64,000 nt of DNA. Origin: Enhygromyxa salina (GTDB taxonomy: Bacteria; Myxococcota_A; Polyangia; Nannocystales; Nannocystaceae). The notes beneath the pieces are model-generated. The model did not search any database, had not been told where the DNA came from, and saw only the letters and a program-made list of their open reading frames with translations. The translations under genes were made by a program, and so were the position numbers. Of the stretch, positions 9,698 through 18,870 are shown one piece after another (the stretch's first letter is position 1; every line of letters starts with the position of its first letter). Location of the stretch: assembly GCF_002994635.1 (NCBI RefSeq), contig NZ_PVNL01000030.1:186001-250000 (forward strand), read 5' to 3'.

Positions 9698-10126
9698 GGG
9701 CCTGAGGTATGCGCCAGGCCGGCGCCGCCGACTGGCGGACGCCCCTGGCCGATGGATCATGACGAGCGCGGTGGCGTCGTCGAGACCCGAGCGCCCGACA
9801 ATCTTGCTGGGTTTGTCCAGGCGGCGTCCCCCAGGCCGCAGTTTTTTAGGGTTCAGCCGTCGAGGTGGTGGGAGCGTGCGACACCAGGACGGGGCACCGG
9901 GACGCGGCACCGGGACGCGCACGTGGACACGTGACGTCGCAGGCATCACGTGGCTTGCGACAGCTTTCGATGGCGTCACTGGATGGATCTGTGGGACGAC
10001 CAAAACCAAAAGACGACACTCGCGACCGAATGAATACGTGCAGTACATTCGTGTGACGGTGAAACGTGCGGTGTCATATATATGAGCAGTGCGGTGCATG
10101 GTGCCGTCAAACTCGGAGTTCCGATC
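9698..10126. other. Intergenic region between divergent genes, with a 13-bp tandem repeat
   Basis: 429 bases between the start of the L12/LRR gene and the first DUF4360-like gene. No convincing coding sequence. The unit gcaccgggacgcg occurs twice head to tail at 9894-9906 and 9907-9919, with a degenerate copy just before. Two CACGTG hexamers follow at about 9921-9932. The right end (10041-10126) carries the leader block shared with the two downstream paralogues. Confidence 0.6.
10041..10126 (+). promoter_or_regulatory. Shared promoter/leader block, copy 1
   Basis: Contains a GTGAC element at 10053-10057, GTGTCAT at 10071-10077 and gcggtgcatggtgccgtc at 10091-10108, ending exactly 18 bases before the ATG. 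The same three elements in the same order precede the other two DUF4360-like genes. Calling it a promoter plus 5' leader is inference from position and conservation. Confidence 0.5.
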
Positions 10127-10828
10127 ATGAAACACCTCCAACAAATCACTCGCTCGCGCGCCACGGGCAGCCTGGCGTTCTTGCTGCTGGCGACCCCGGC
10201 GTGTGGTGTCGACGACCTCGATTCAGTCGCTGGATCGGACAACCTCGAAGATGTCAGCGAGCCGCGTGACGGCGGGTTGGTGCCCGTTCCCAGCCTCGTC
10301 TGGATTGAGGGGCTCCTCACCCATGGCGTGGGCTGTGCAGGTCCGTCTACGGTCTTCAGCGACATTAGCCTCGACAGAAGGAGCTTCTACGTCATCTTCT
10401 TCGAGATGACGCTCCGGAACCCGCCCGGCGCACCGGTCAAGACCAAGAACTGCGTGGCGAGCGTCAAGCTCCACGTGCCCAGTGGCTGGCAAGCGTCCGT
10501 CAAAACGGTCACGACAAACGGCTATGTGTACCTCGAAGAGCTCATGACCGCCCGCCAGACGACAAACTACTTCGTGGCTGGTTACCCGCTGGACTATACC
10601 GCCGAGCTCGAGTTCGAGGGACCAATCGAGCAGTTCTACACCCACTCCGACACGAGTCCAGCCTGGTCCAGTGTGTGGTCGCCATGTGGCAAGCCGGCCA
10701 TCTTTGGGATCAACACCACGCTGACCCTCAACGCTGTGTCCAACCCGGATGGCGTTGGCTTCTTCAACAGCACGGACGTTGCTGGCAACTTCAAGAAGAG
10801 GTTCGCTATCGACTGGCGCGAATGCTGA
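10127..10828 (+). CDS. DUF4360-like exported protein, tandem copy 1
   Basis: 233 residues from ATG 10127, which starts a signal peptide (MKHLQQITRSRATGSLAFLL, then LATPAC, a relaxed lipobox). The mature part has the DUF4360 layout: HGVGC, then KNCVASVKLHVPSGW, TTNGYVYLEE, TTNYFVAGYP, a WSPCG block and NTTLTLNA near the end, closing with WREC. The four cysteines are conserved in all three copies. The fold is probably an all-beta secreted domain; the molecular role of the family is not known to me. First of three paralogues in direct orientation with about 180-190 base spacers carrying the shared leader. Confidence 0.85.
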   Translation: MKHLQQITRSRATGSLAFLLLATPACGVDDLDSVAGSDNLEDVSEPRDGGLVPVPSLVWIEGLLTHGVGCAGPSTVFSDISLDRRSFYVIFFEMTLRNPPGAPVKTKNCVASVKLHVPSGWQASVKTVTTNGYVYLEELMTARQTTNYFVAGYPLDYTAELEFEGPIEQFYTHSDTSPAWSSVWSPCGKPAIFGINTTLTLNAVSNPDGVGFFNSTDVAGNFKKRFAIDWREC

Positions 10829-10920
10829 GTCCGCAATCTCGGTCCGCCGTGTGATCTGCGCATCAACGGTGCCGCGATCCTGTGACTACAGCGCCAACAA
10901 TCGTGACCAAACCAGTACAT

Positions 10921-11009
10921 GCAATCCGTTCGGGTGACAATCTGCGGGGGCGGTGTCATGGTCTAGTCGTCGCGGTGCATGGGGCACCGTCTGGTGTAGG
11001 AGGTACAGC
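10921..11009 (+). promoter_or_regulatory. Shared promoter/leader block, copy 2
   Basis: GTGAC at 10934-10938, GTGTCAT at 10953-10959 and gcggtgcatggggcaccgtc at 10972-10991, again 18 bases before the ATG. Those 18 bases here include a strong ribosome-binding site, TAGGAGG at 10997-11003. Confidence 0.5.
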
Positions 11010-11735
11010 ATGAATGACCCCAAGAACAGTGTCTTCGTCCGCTCCGGTGCCGCCGTCATTGTGCTGATCGGCGCGTGTGCATGCAATGTCGACGGCGACG
11101 AGCCAGTCGACGACGAGAAGATGATCGTCATCACGGATCAGGATATCTTCGACGTTGACCAGATACCCGCCCCGCCGGGCCCGAACATGGCTGTGCCCAA
11201 CCCGAGCGAGGTCTCGCTCGAGAGCATCGTCGCCAACGGCACGGGCTGTCCGGCTGAAGATCTCGGGTCGGTCGTCTCTCAGCTTTCCAACGATCTGACC
11301 AGCCTCACGCTGAGGTACAACGACATGCTGCTCGGCGCCCCTGCGGGCCCGCCAGGGCCGCCCGTCAACACCGTCAATTGTGTGGTGAGCGCCAAGATCC
11401 AGGTTCCCATGGGCTGGCGGTTCTCGCTGGCGTCAATCGAGACCCGCGGCGAGGCAGCCCTCGAGCAGGGGCTCCACGCGCGGCACCTCTCGGACTTCTT
11501 CTTCGTCGGGAGCCCGGGGTTTGACGCGGTCAATGAGCTCGACGGCGACATTGATGCCCGCTTCGTGTTCGTGAACACTGTCCCGCCGGGGGCGCTCACG
11601 TGGTCAGCCTGTGGCGGCTCGGTGCTGTTCGCGATGAACACCTCCTTGGTCCTCAACGCGATCAACAACCCCCAGGGCGAGGGCACGGATAGGGTGCGGA
11701 CCAATAAATATATCATCCAGTGGCAAAAGTGCTGA
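11010..11735 (+). CDS. DUF4360-like exported lipoprotein, tandem copy 2
   Basis: 241 residues; start fixed by the AGGAGG site 6-7 bases upstream of ATG 11010. Signal peptide with the lipobox IGACAC (Cys near 27-29), then a short acidic spacer. The family blocks are NGTGC, VNCVVSAKIQVPMGW, TRGEAALEQG, SDFFFVGSPG, WSACGG, MNTSLVLNAINNP and a terminal WQKC. It is the most divergent of the three copies: where copies 1 and 3 have WSPCG it has WSACG, and it lacks the insertion before the last strand. Confidence 0.85.
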   Translation: MNDPKNSVFVRSGAAVIVLIGACACNVDGDEPVDDEKMIVITDQDIFDVDQIPAPPGPNMAVPNPSEVSLESIVANGTGCPAEDLGSVVSQLSNDLTSLTLRYNDMLLGAPAGPPGPPVNTVNCVVSAKIQVPMGWRFSLASIETRGEAALEQGLHARHLSDFFFVGSPGFDAVNELDGDIDARFVFVNTVPPGALTWSACGGSVLFAMNTSLVLNAINNPQGEGTDRVRTNKYIIQWQKC

Positions 11736-11840
11736 TGTGAGCGTTGGGCTGCCGGCCGCTCCTGCGCGGGTGACCTCGCCGAAGATGCGGCGTGGGCATT
11801 GCCAGATGGTGCCCCGCGCAGCCGAACTGATACCCGCAAT

Positions 11841-11924
11841 CCATTCGGTGGTCATGGTGGGGTGCAGTGCCATAATGGTCATCGATGCGGTGCATGGGGC
11901 ACCGTCCTCGTGGGAGATGTCATC
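11841..11924 (+). promoter_or_regulatory. Shared promoter/leader block, copy 3
   Basis: CATTCGGTGGTC at 11842-11853, GTGCCAT at 11867-11873 and gcggtgcatggggcaccgtc at 11887-11906, the last element identical over 20 bases to copy 2 and again 18 bases before the ATG. The distance from the GTGYCAT element to the 20-mer is 19-20 bases in all three copies. Confidence 0.5.
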
Positions 11925-12686
11925 ATGAAGGATCTACACAAGAGTTTTATCGCCCGATCGGGCGCCATCGCCATCTTGCTGGGGGTCGCCCCCGCATGTA
12001 GTGCCGATGAGCAAGAGTCGATCGACGATCAGGACATGGTCGTGGCCGTGGACGACCCGTTCGCTGACGAGCTCGACGTCGAGGAGCTGCGCGCAGCCCC
12101 GCCGGGCCTCGAGCAGGTCGTCGGTGATCCGAACATCGTTGTCTCTCCCGACGATGTATATATTGAGGACATCGTCACGAGCGGCGTGGGCTGTCCAAAG
12201 CCCGGCTCGGCGGTGGGACAGATCTCCAGCGACAGGAAGAGCTTCATCCTGATCTTCAAGGACATGCTGCTCACCAACCCGCCGGGCCCACCGATCAAGA
12301 CCACGAACTGCGTGGCCAGCGTCAAGCTCCATGTCCCCAACGGTTGGCAAGTCTCGGTGGCCACGGTGAACACCCGCGGCTATGCGTTCCTCGAGAAGGG
12401 CATCAGGGCGCGGCAGACCTCAAACTACTTCTTTGCCGGTCAGCCAGTCGGGTTCAGCGCCCACAGCGAGCTCAAGGGCCTGTACGACGACTTCTATGTC
12501 TTCACTGACCACGTGCCGTTCCAGTCGCTCGTGTGGTCGCCATGCGGCGCCTCGGCGATCTTCGCCATCAATACATCGTTGCTGCTCAACGCGATCGCCA
12601 ACCCCAACGGCAACGCTATCTTCAACACCACGTCCGTTGACGGGCAGTTCCGCAAGGTGTTCCATTGGCAGTGGCAGCAGTGCTGA
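11925..12686 (+). CDS. DUF4360-like exported lipoprotein, tandem copy 3
   Basis: 253 residues from ATG 11925. Signal peptide with GAIAILLGVAPAC as hydrophobic core and lipobox-like end; about 40 acidic residues follow before the domain. Domain blocks: SGVGCPKPGS, TNCVASVKLHVPNGW, TRGYAFLEKGIRARQTSNYF, VWSPCGASAIFAINTSLLLN, and WQWQQC at the end. It is closest to copy 1 in the strands around KDMLLTNPPGPP (EMTLRNPPGAP in copy 1). The pattern is that of recent local duplication including the upstream region. Confidence 0.86.
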   Translation: MKDLHKSFIARSGAIAILLGVAPACSADEQESIDDQDMVVAVDDPFADELDVEELRAAPPGLEQVVGDPNIVVSPDDVYIEDIVTSGVGCPKPGSAVGQISSDRKSFILIFKDMLLTNPPGPPIKTTNCVASVKLHVPNGWQVSVATVNTRGYAFLEKGIRARQTSNYFFAGQPVGFSAHSELKGLYDDFYVFTDHVPFQSLVWSPCGASAIFAINTSLLLNAIANPNGNAIFNTTSVDGQFRKVFHWQWQQC

Positions 12687-12728
12687 CCAGCCCGTGAGCG
12701 CCGACGCGAGGTGTCGGTCGAGCGTGGC

Positions 12729-12754
12729 GAGACGGGGGGAAGTCTCCCCGCCTC
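12729..12754 (+). terminator. Hairpin after the DUF4360 cluster (weak)
   Basis: GAGACGGGG at 12729-12737 pairs with CCCCGCCTC at 12746-12754 with one mismatch. There is no T-tract, so intrinsic termination is uncertain. It lies 43 bases after the third gene. The rest of the 214-base gap to the dikinase gene shows nothing. Confidence 0.3.
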
Positions 12755-12900
12755 ACTCACGTGAGCGCCCGCTGTCGCCCGAACCACGCAGGGGGCTCGG
12801 CACGCCTCGCCGGGCCGAGCGGCCATGCAGGTCGCGCGAAGTTCGCGCGGCGCTCGCAGGCATTGACCGCCGACAGCTAGAGGCGTAGAGCTGCGCCACG

Positions 12901-15720
12901 ATGCCCCGCAAGTATGTCTACTCGTTCGGCGAAGGTGCGGCCGAGGGCCGCGATGACATGAAAGATCTGCTGGGCGGCAAGGGAGCCGCGCTCGCCGAGA
13001 TGTGCAACGCGGGGATCCCCGTCCCGCCAGGCTTCACGATCACCACGCACGCCTGCACGCTGCATCGCGATCTGGGCACGGTCCCGGCCGAGGTCTCCCG
13101 CCAGATTGACGAGCACCTCGCGTTGCTCGAGGAGCGGATGGGCCGCAAGTTCGGCGACGCCAACGAGCCGCTGCTGGTCTCGGTTCGCTCGGGCGCCAAG
13201 GTCTCGATGCCGGGCATGATGGACACGGTCCTCAACCTCGGCCTCAACCCCAAGTCGGTGCAGGGGCTGGCGAAGTCGAGCGGGGATCCGCGGTTCGCCT
13301 ACGACGCCTACCGCCGATTCATCATGATGTACTCGAACGTGGTCCTGGGTCTGGACCGCGCCCCCTTCGAGGCGGTCCTGACAACGGCGCGTCGCAAGGC
13401 TCGCAGGCAGAGCGACTCGCAGCTCGACGCCAAGCAGCTCGAGAAGATCATCGCCGCGTTCGAGAAGATCGTCCGCGATCAGACGGGCAAGCCGTTCCCG
13501 CGTGATCCCCACGCGCAGCTGCGCGGCGCGATCGAGGCTGTGTTTGGCTCGTGGGACACCGAGCGGGCCAAGCACTATCGCAAGCTCCACGACATCTCCG
13601 ACGCGCTCGGGACCGCGTGCAACGTGCAGGCGATGGTGTTCGGCAACCGGGGTGATCGCAGCGCGACCGGGGTCGGCTTCACCCGCAACCCGGCCACGGG
13701 CGAGCGCGAGTTCTATGGTGAGTTCCTGCAGAACGCCCAGGGCGAGGACGTCGTCGCAGGCATCCGCACGCCGCTGCTGCTCGCCGAGCTCGAGAGCATT
13801 TTGCCCGAGGCCTACGCCGAGCTGCAGGACATCACGCTTCGGCTCGAGCGCCACTACGGCGACATGCAGGACTTCGAGTTCACGATTGAAGAGGGCAAGC
13901 TGTTCATGCTGCAGACCCGCGCTGGCAAGCGCACCGGGATCGCGGCGGTGCGGGTCGCGACCGACATGGTCGACGAGGGCCTGATCACCCGTGAAGAGGC
14001 GGTGATCCGGGTCGAGCCCGTGCAGCTGCTGCAGCTGCTGCACCCGGTGTTCGATCCCGCGGATCGGGCCAAGTACGAGGTCGCGGCGCGGGGCATCAAC
14101 GCCTCGCCCGGGGCCGCGTGTGGGCAGCTGGTGTTCACGCCCGAGGACGCCGTGACCGAGGCCGAGGCCGGAAACAAAGTGGTGCTGGTCCGCCACGAGA
14201 CCAGCCCCGACGACATCCACGGCATGCACGCGGCGGTCGGGCTGGTGACCGTGACCGGTGGCATGACGAGTCACGCGGCGGTGGTCGGGCGCCAGATGGG
14301 CAAGCCGGCGGTGGTCGGCTGTGAGGCGCTGCGCATCGACACGGCCCGCGAGCGGCTGCAGATCAACGGTCAGACGATCGGGCGCGGTGACTGGCTGTCG
14401 ATCGACGGAACCACGGGAGAGGTCATCTTGGCCCAAGTCGCGACCATGCCCTCCGAGGTCGTGCAGGTCGTGACGGGCAAGCTCCACCCGTCCAAGAGCA
14501 CGATCTTCGCCGCGTTCGAGCGGCTGCTCGACTGGGCGGACCTGACCCGGCGGCTGCGCGTGCGAGCCAACGCCGACACCGGGGCTGACGCTCAGATGGC
14601 GCTGGCCTTGGGGGCCGAGGGGATCGGCCTGGCGCGGACCGAGCACATGTTCTTTGGGGCGGATCGCATGCCAAAGATGCAGCAGATGATCCTGGCGCGG
14701 ACCGAGCCCGAGCGGCGCAAGGCCCTCAAGAAGCTGCTGCCGCTGCAGCGGCGTGACTTCCTGGCCCTGTTCAAGGCCATGAACGGGCTGCCGGTCACGA
14801 TCCGGACCCTGGATCCACCCTTGCACGAGTTCTTGCCCAACCCGACCGAGCTCAAGGTCGAGATCGAGGTCTTGAAGGCGACCACCAAGACCACGGGCAA
14901 GGGCAAGCAAGCGAAGGCGGCGGCGGCGGAGCTCGAGGCGCTCGAGTCCGTGTATGAGCGGGTGCTCAGCCTGAGCGAGATCAACCCGATGCTGGGCTGG
15001 CGTGGCTGCCGGCTCACGATCTTGGTGCCCGAGATCATCGAGATGCAGGCTCAGGCGCTGTTCGAGGCCGCGGCCAAGTGCATCGCAACTGGCGTGCCGG
15101 TCGACCCGGAGATCATGATCCCGCTCGTTGGTGACGCGGGGGAGCTCGCGCTTCAGCGCGAGGTGGTCCAGCGGGTCGCGGGTGAGGTCATGCGCAAGCG
15201 TGGGATACACATCACCTACAAGATTGGCACGATGATCGAGCTGCCCCGCGCGGCGCTCACCGCCGACGCGATCGCCGAGCACGCCGAGTTCTTCAGCTTT
15301 GGCACCAATGACCTGACCCAGACGACCTTCGGCTTCAGTCGGGATGACGCCGGAAAGTTCCTGGGCCACTATGTCGACCAGGGGATCTTGCCGCGCAATC
15401 CGTTTGTGTCGATCGACCGCGAGGGGGTCGGCGAGCTGATGCGGATCGCCGTCGGCAAGGGCCGCACCGCGCGTCAGGGTGTCAAGATTGGGATCTGCGG
15501 CGAGCACGGCGGTGACCCGCAGTCGGTCGGGTTTTGCCACGACCTCGGGCTCGACTATGTCTCGTGCTCGCCGTACCGAATTCCGGTCGCGAGGCTGGCG
15601 GCCGCGCAGGCGGTGCTGCACGAGCGTGGGGTCGAGGAGCTGCGCACCCGGGCGCGCAAGAACCTGCGCTACAAGACGCCGCCGACCTACCACGGTACGG
15701 CGCGGGGCTCGACGGACTGA
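12901..15720 (+). CDS. ppdK: Pyruvate, phosphate dikinase
   Basis: Interconverts pyruvate + ATP + Pi and phosphoenolpyruvate + AMP + PPi in the cytoplasm; in bacteria it serves gluconeogenesis or pyrophosphate-linked glycolysis. The 939 residues are slightly longer than the usual 870-890. N-terminal ATP-grasp domain begins YSFGEGAAEGRDDMKDLLGG; the phosphohistidine swivelling domain has GGMTSHAAVVGRQMGKPAVV with catalytic His458; the C-terminal PEP barrel carries GICGEHGGDP with active-site Cys866 and FGTNDLTQTTFG. A Lys/Ala-rich stretch (TTKTTGKGKQAKAAAAELEA) around residue 660-680 is an insertion that explains the extra length. No regulatory-protein (PDRP) gene is adjacent. Confidence 0.97.
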   Translation: MPRKYVYSFGEGAAEGRDDMKDLLGGKGAALAEMCNAGIPVPPGFTITTHACTLHRDLGTVPAEVSRQIDEHLALLEERMGRKFGDANEPLLVSVRSGAKVSMPGMMDTVLNLGLNPKSVQGLAKSSGDPRFAYDAYRRFIMMYSNVVLGLDRAPFEAVLTTARRKARRQSDSQLDAKQLEKIIAAFEKIVRDQTGKPFPRDPHAQLRGAIEAVFGSWDTERAKHYRKLHDISDALGTACNVQAMVFGNRGDRSATGVGFTRNPATGEREFYGEFLQNAQGEDVVAGIRTPLLLAELESILPEAYAELQDITLRLERHYGDMQDFEFTIEEGKLFMLQTRAGKRTGIAAVRVATDMVDEGLITREEAVIRVEPVQLLQLLHPVFDPADRAKYEVAARGINASPGAACGQLVFTPEDAVTEAEAGNKVVLVRHETSPDDIHGMHAAVGLVTVTGGMTSHAAVVGRQMGKPAVVGCEALRIDTARERLQINGQTIGRGDWLSIDGTTGEVILAQVATMPSEVVQVVTGKLHPSKSTIFAAFERLLDWADLTRRLRVRANADTGADAQMALALGAEGIGLARTEHMFFGADRMPKMQQMILARTEPERRKALKKLLPLQRRDFLALFKAMNGLPVTIRTLDPPLHEFLPNPTELKVEIEVLKATTKTTGKGKQAKAAAAELEALESVYERVLSLSEINPMLGWRGCRLTILVPEIIEMQAQALFEAAAKCIATGVPVDPEIMIPLVGDAGELALQREVVQRVAGEVMRKRGIHITYKIGTMIELPRAALTADAIAEHAEFFSFGTNDLTQTTFGFSRDDAGKFLGHYVDQGILPRNPFVSIDREGVGELMRIAVGKGRTARQGVKIGICGEHGGDPQSVGFCHDLGLDYVSCSPYRIPVARLAAAQAVLHERGVEELRTRARKNLRYKTPPTYHGTARGSTD

Positions 15721-15728
15721 GGCGACCG

Positions 15729-16083
15729 CTGACCGAGCCAACTGACACCGCCGATCCGCTTGCTGACTTTCAGGCTGGGCAGCGCAAGCGTCGGCTCGTG
15801 GGGCTGGCGATCACCGTGGCCGTCATCGCAGCGTTGGGCGCCGGCTGGGCGTGGTTGCAAGCGACCGGTCTGCCGCCCTTGGACCCCGATGACGCGCGCC
15901 AGGTCGCCGAAACGTTGGACCAGGTCGACACCTTGCCCCGGGAGTTTGATCGACGGAACCGCCGCCCGACGCATGAGCGCGGGTCGCTTGATCCTCGCCC
16001 ACGCCGCGTGGGGCTGGCTCGTCGATCATCACTCCGAGACCGAGCTCGAACGTCGGGTGCTGCGGGTGTTCGTGCAGGGGTGA
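15729..16083 (+). pseudogene. Small membrane-anchored protein gene, frameshifted
   Basis: Directly after ppdK, frame one encodes a charged N-terminus, a membrane helix (LVGLAITVAVIAALGAGWAW) and LDPDDARQVAETLDQVDTLP. At the GCCCCGGG run (15935-15942) sense continues in the next frame as GSLIDGTAARRMSAGRLILA and on to the stop at 16081-16083. Joined, they would form a protein of about 118 residues with one N-terminal helix. No ATG lies in the first frame after the ppdK stop; CTG 15729 or GTG 15798 are the only candidates. Either the gene is broken or one base is wrong in the assembly. Function unknown. Confidence 0.45.
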
Positions 16084-16223
16084 GGTGATGCACCCTATGG
16101 GGACCTTGCGGAGCAAAGTCGAGCCTTGACGCATTCGTTTCTGGGGCCGCGCTGGAGCCCCAGTGCTAGCGTGTCGACGCGCTGCTCGACCACCTGCAAC
16201 GACGATTGATGACGGAACTCTAA

Positions 16224-16853
16224 ATGACGCGAATGATCCAAATATCCATATTTGCTCTGGTGTCTCTTGGCGGCCTGTTGCTTGGCGCGTTGGCGCACGA
16301 CGAGGCGAGGGCGCCGTCGGTCAAGGCACGAGGTCTCGAGGGGCTGGCTAGACAGGCAAGATCCGTCAGGTTGACGGACGAGGTCGGGCAGCTTCGCGGG
16401 CTGGTCGAGCGAGACAGCCAGCGCGAGGACGCTCAGGACCTCGATTTCGAGCAGATGGTCGCCCGTGATCGCTACATTGCGGAGCGACGGGCCGCGGCGA
16501 TCACCGCCGCCGCTGACCGAGAGCCCGTGGACATGGACTGGGCGCCAGTCACAGAGCGACAGATCGCCGAAGGGCTCGCCGACAACGGGCCGCCGGGTGC
16601 AAGGCTGATCTCGGCCGTCTGCATGAGCACGCTGTGCATCGTCGAGATCGAGCATCCACCGGGGGATGACGGCACCGGACACGTGAACTGGCTGAGCGTG
16701 TTCGGTCTCTCGCGGGGGTTCCTCATGCGTCACAGACCCGAGTCGGGCGCTGGCGCTCGGACCGTCGCCTACCTCGCGCGATCCGGACATGCGCTGCCGC
16801 CCGCTGAGCCTGGACGACCGGGCGGGCGCGATAAATCTAGTAGCTTCGAGTGA
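16224..16853 (+). CDS. Exported protein of unknown function, paralogue A
   Basis: 209 residues with an N-terminal hydrophobic segment (IQISIFALVSLGGLLLGALA) that is a signal peptide or anchor, a helical charged stretch (about 45-95), and a C-terminal domain about 100-195. This domain shares with the protein at 17532-18248 the blocks WAP, IAEG, GPPGxRLxS, TLCIxExExPP, GLSRG and RTVAYLARxG. The two cysteines in CMSTLC are conserved in the paralogue (CRTTLC) and probably form a disulfide. I do not recognise a family with known function; similar C-x-x-x-x-C-x-V/I-E patterns occur in myxobacterial hypothetical exported proteins. Confidence 0.75.
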   Translation: MTRMIQISIFALVSLGGLLLGALAHDEARAPSVKARGLEGLARQARSVRLTDEVGQLRGLVERDSQREDAQDLDFEQMVARDRYIAERRAAAITAAADREPVDMDWAPVTERQIAEGLADNGPPGARLISAVCMSTLCIVEIEHPPGDDGTGHVNWLSVFGLSRGFLMRHRPESGAGARTVAYLARSGHALPPAEPGRPGGRDKSSSFE

Positions 16854-16899
16854 GATATAAACAGTCGACATCGACACAAACAGAGAGAAGAACGCAACC

Positions 16900-17430
16900 A
16901 TGAAGTGCAAACATAAACCCAACAATCGGACCCGCGCCGGCATCGGCTTCATCACCATCTCCATGCTCACGCTCGCTGGAGTCGTCATCGGCGAGTCGAC
17001 GAGCCAGACCGCGATGGCATCCGACAATAAGATCTTACCTGGGCACGCGTGCATGCCGGTCGGCCTCGCCTCCTTGGTGACGGACTACAGTAACCCCGAA
17101 TTCATCAGAAACGCGACCCTGCTGGCGCAGGCGCACCGATACATGTGTCCCGTGGTGCGCGACGACACCAACGGTGAGCTGGACTTCGTGCGGGTCCGGA
17201 CCGAGAACAATGAGTCGACCGGGGCCGTCCCAACGTGCACGGTCTGGTCCGTGTCCGTCGACGGAAACGCGATTGACTTCGAGACCGTGGTGGCGGACCC
17301 GGGCTTGGGGTTTCGGAACCTGGAGTTCTCGCTCAGCGGCTTCATCGAGTTCGATCACGGGCACTACGTGATTGAGTGCTCGCTGGGCAAGAACGACCGC
17401 ATCTACAGCTACCGGACCAACGAGGACTGA
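16900..17430 (+). CDS. Secreted protein of unknown function
   Basis: 176 residues. Signal peptide with a basic start and hydrophobic core (IGFITISMLTLAGVVIG) and a likely cleavage after TAMA. A purine-rich ribosome-binding site (AGAGAGAAGAA) lies just upstream. The mature part, about 135 residues, contains four cysteines (GHACMP, YMCPVV, PTCTVW, IECSLG) and alternates polar and hydrophobic residues as in a beta-sandwich. It sits between the two paralogues and has lower GC in its first 100 bases. No family recognised. Confidence 0.72.
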   Translation: MKCKHKPNNRTRAGIGFITISMLTLAGVVIGESTSQTAMASDNKILPGHACMPVGLASLVTDYSNPEFIRNATLLAQAHRYMCPVVRDDTNGELDFVRVRTENNESTGAVPTCTVWSVSVDGNAIDFETVVADPGLGFRNLEFSLSGFIEFDHGHYVIECSLGKNDRIYSYRTNED

Positions 17431-17460
17431 TGAGAGGCAGCGCTCGCTGATCAATTCGAG

Positions 17461-17474
17461 CGCCAGCGCTGGCG
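17461..17474. repeat. Perfect 14-bp palindrome
   Basis: CGCCAGCGCTGGCG is a perfect inverted repeat 30 bases after the secreted-protein stop codon. It could be an operator for the downstream gene or part of the termination structure that follows. Confidence 0.4.
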
Positions 17475-17475
17475 G

Positions 17476-17504
17476 GGGGGCGACCGCGCGATGCGGTCGC
17501 TCCC
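17476..17504 (+). terminator. Strong GC hairpin downstream of the secreted-protein gene
   Basis: GCGACCGC (17480-17487) and GCGGTCGC (17493-17500) pair perfectly around the loop GCGAT; four more pairs extend the stem outward (GGGG with TCCC, one G-U). No T-tract follows, so this is a putative terminator or mRNA-stabilising hairpin. Confidence 0.4.
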
Positions 17505-17531
17505 TCGTCGGATCATGGGAAATGAGGACCG

Positions 17532-18248
<717 letters not shown>

Positions 18249-18363
18249 ACAGCTGGGAGCCGCATCCACAAGCGCGTCGGCGAAGCTGGCACTCGGGCAC
18301 CAGTCGCCAAGTGCGCGCGTGGGTTTCGCGCACACCGGCCCCGAGAAAAAAACTTCCGGTCCG

Positions 18364-18390
18364 TGTCGATCGAGCCTGTCGAGCTTCGTC
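18364..18390 (+). promoter_or_regulatory. Candidate ECF42-type sigma-factor promoter
   Basis: TGTCGA at 18364-18369, a 17-base spacer, then CGTC at 18387-18390. This fits the motif recalled for ECF42 sigma factors (TGTCGA at -35, CG[A/T]C at -10). It lies about 55 bases upstream of the YCII/DGPF gene start. A second TGTCGA occurs at 18377-18382 but lacks a partner at the right distance. Autoregulation is inferred. Confidence 0.55.
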
Positions 18391-18444
18391 GCACTGGTGA
18401 ACCAGCGGCGCAAGAGCGACGCTCAACCCAGGAGAACGAAGACA

Positions 18445-18870
18445 ATGCGAGTGATGGTGATCGTGAAGGCAAGCCAGGATTCCGAGGCGGGCGTGATGCC
18501 CAGTGAGGACATCCTGCGAGACATGGGCAACTACAACGACGAGCTGGTCAAGGCCGGGATCATGCTGGCCGGCGAGGGCCTGCACCCGAGCGCGCGGGGC
18601 AAGCGGGTGCGGTTCTCGGGCAAGGCACGCACGGTCATCGACGGCCCGTTCGCCGAGACCAAGGAGCTGATCGCGGGGTTCTGGCTGTGGCAGGTCAAGT
18701 CGATGGACGAGGCGATCGCGTGGCTCGAGCGCGCGCCGTTTGACGGCGGCACCGAGATCGAAGTGCGCCCGGTGTTCGAGGCCGACGACTTCGGGGCCGA
18801 GTACACGCCCGAGCTGCGCGAGCAGGAAGACCGCCAGCGGGCCGAGATCGAGCGTCAGCAGCGATCGTGA
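18445..18870 (+). CDS. YCII/DGPF-domain protein, partner of the ECF42 sigma factor
   Basis: 141 residues from ATG 18445, with GGAGAA as ribosome-binding site at 18431. It begins with a beta-strand MRVMVIVKA and carries the hallmark [19 protein letters not shown] (about 72-90), typical of the DGPF branch of the YCII ferredoxin-like dimeric alpha/beta-barrel fold. The tail is Glu/Arg-rich. DGPF proteins are nearly always encoded next to ECF42 sigma factors, as here. Their biochemical activity is not established. The stop codon overlaps the sigma-factor start (GTGA, 18867-18870), so the two are translationally coupled. Confidence 0.9.
   Translation: MRVMVIVKASQDSEAGVMPSEDILRDMGNYNDELVKAGIMLAGEGLHPSARGKRVRFSGKARTVIDGPFAETKELIAGFWLWQVKSMDEAIAWLERAPFDGGTEIEVRPVFEADDFGAEYTPELREQEDRQRAEIERQQRS

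Noticed and set aside
12877..15741. 954-codon open frame antisense to ppdK
   Set aside because: It mirrors the ppdK codons and has the Arg/Leu/His/Asp-rich composition of antisense frames in GC-rich genes; no motif.
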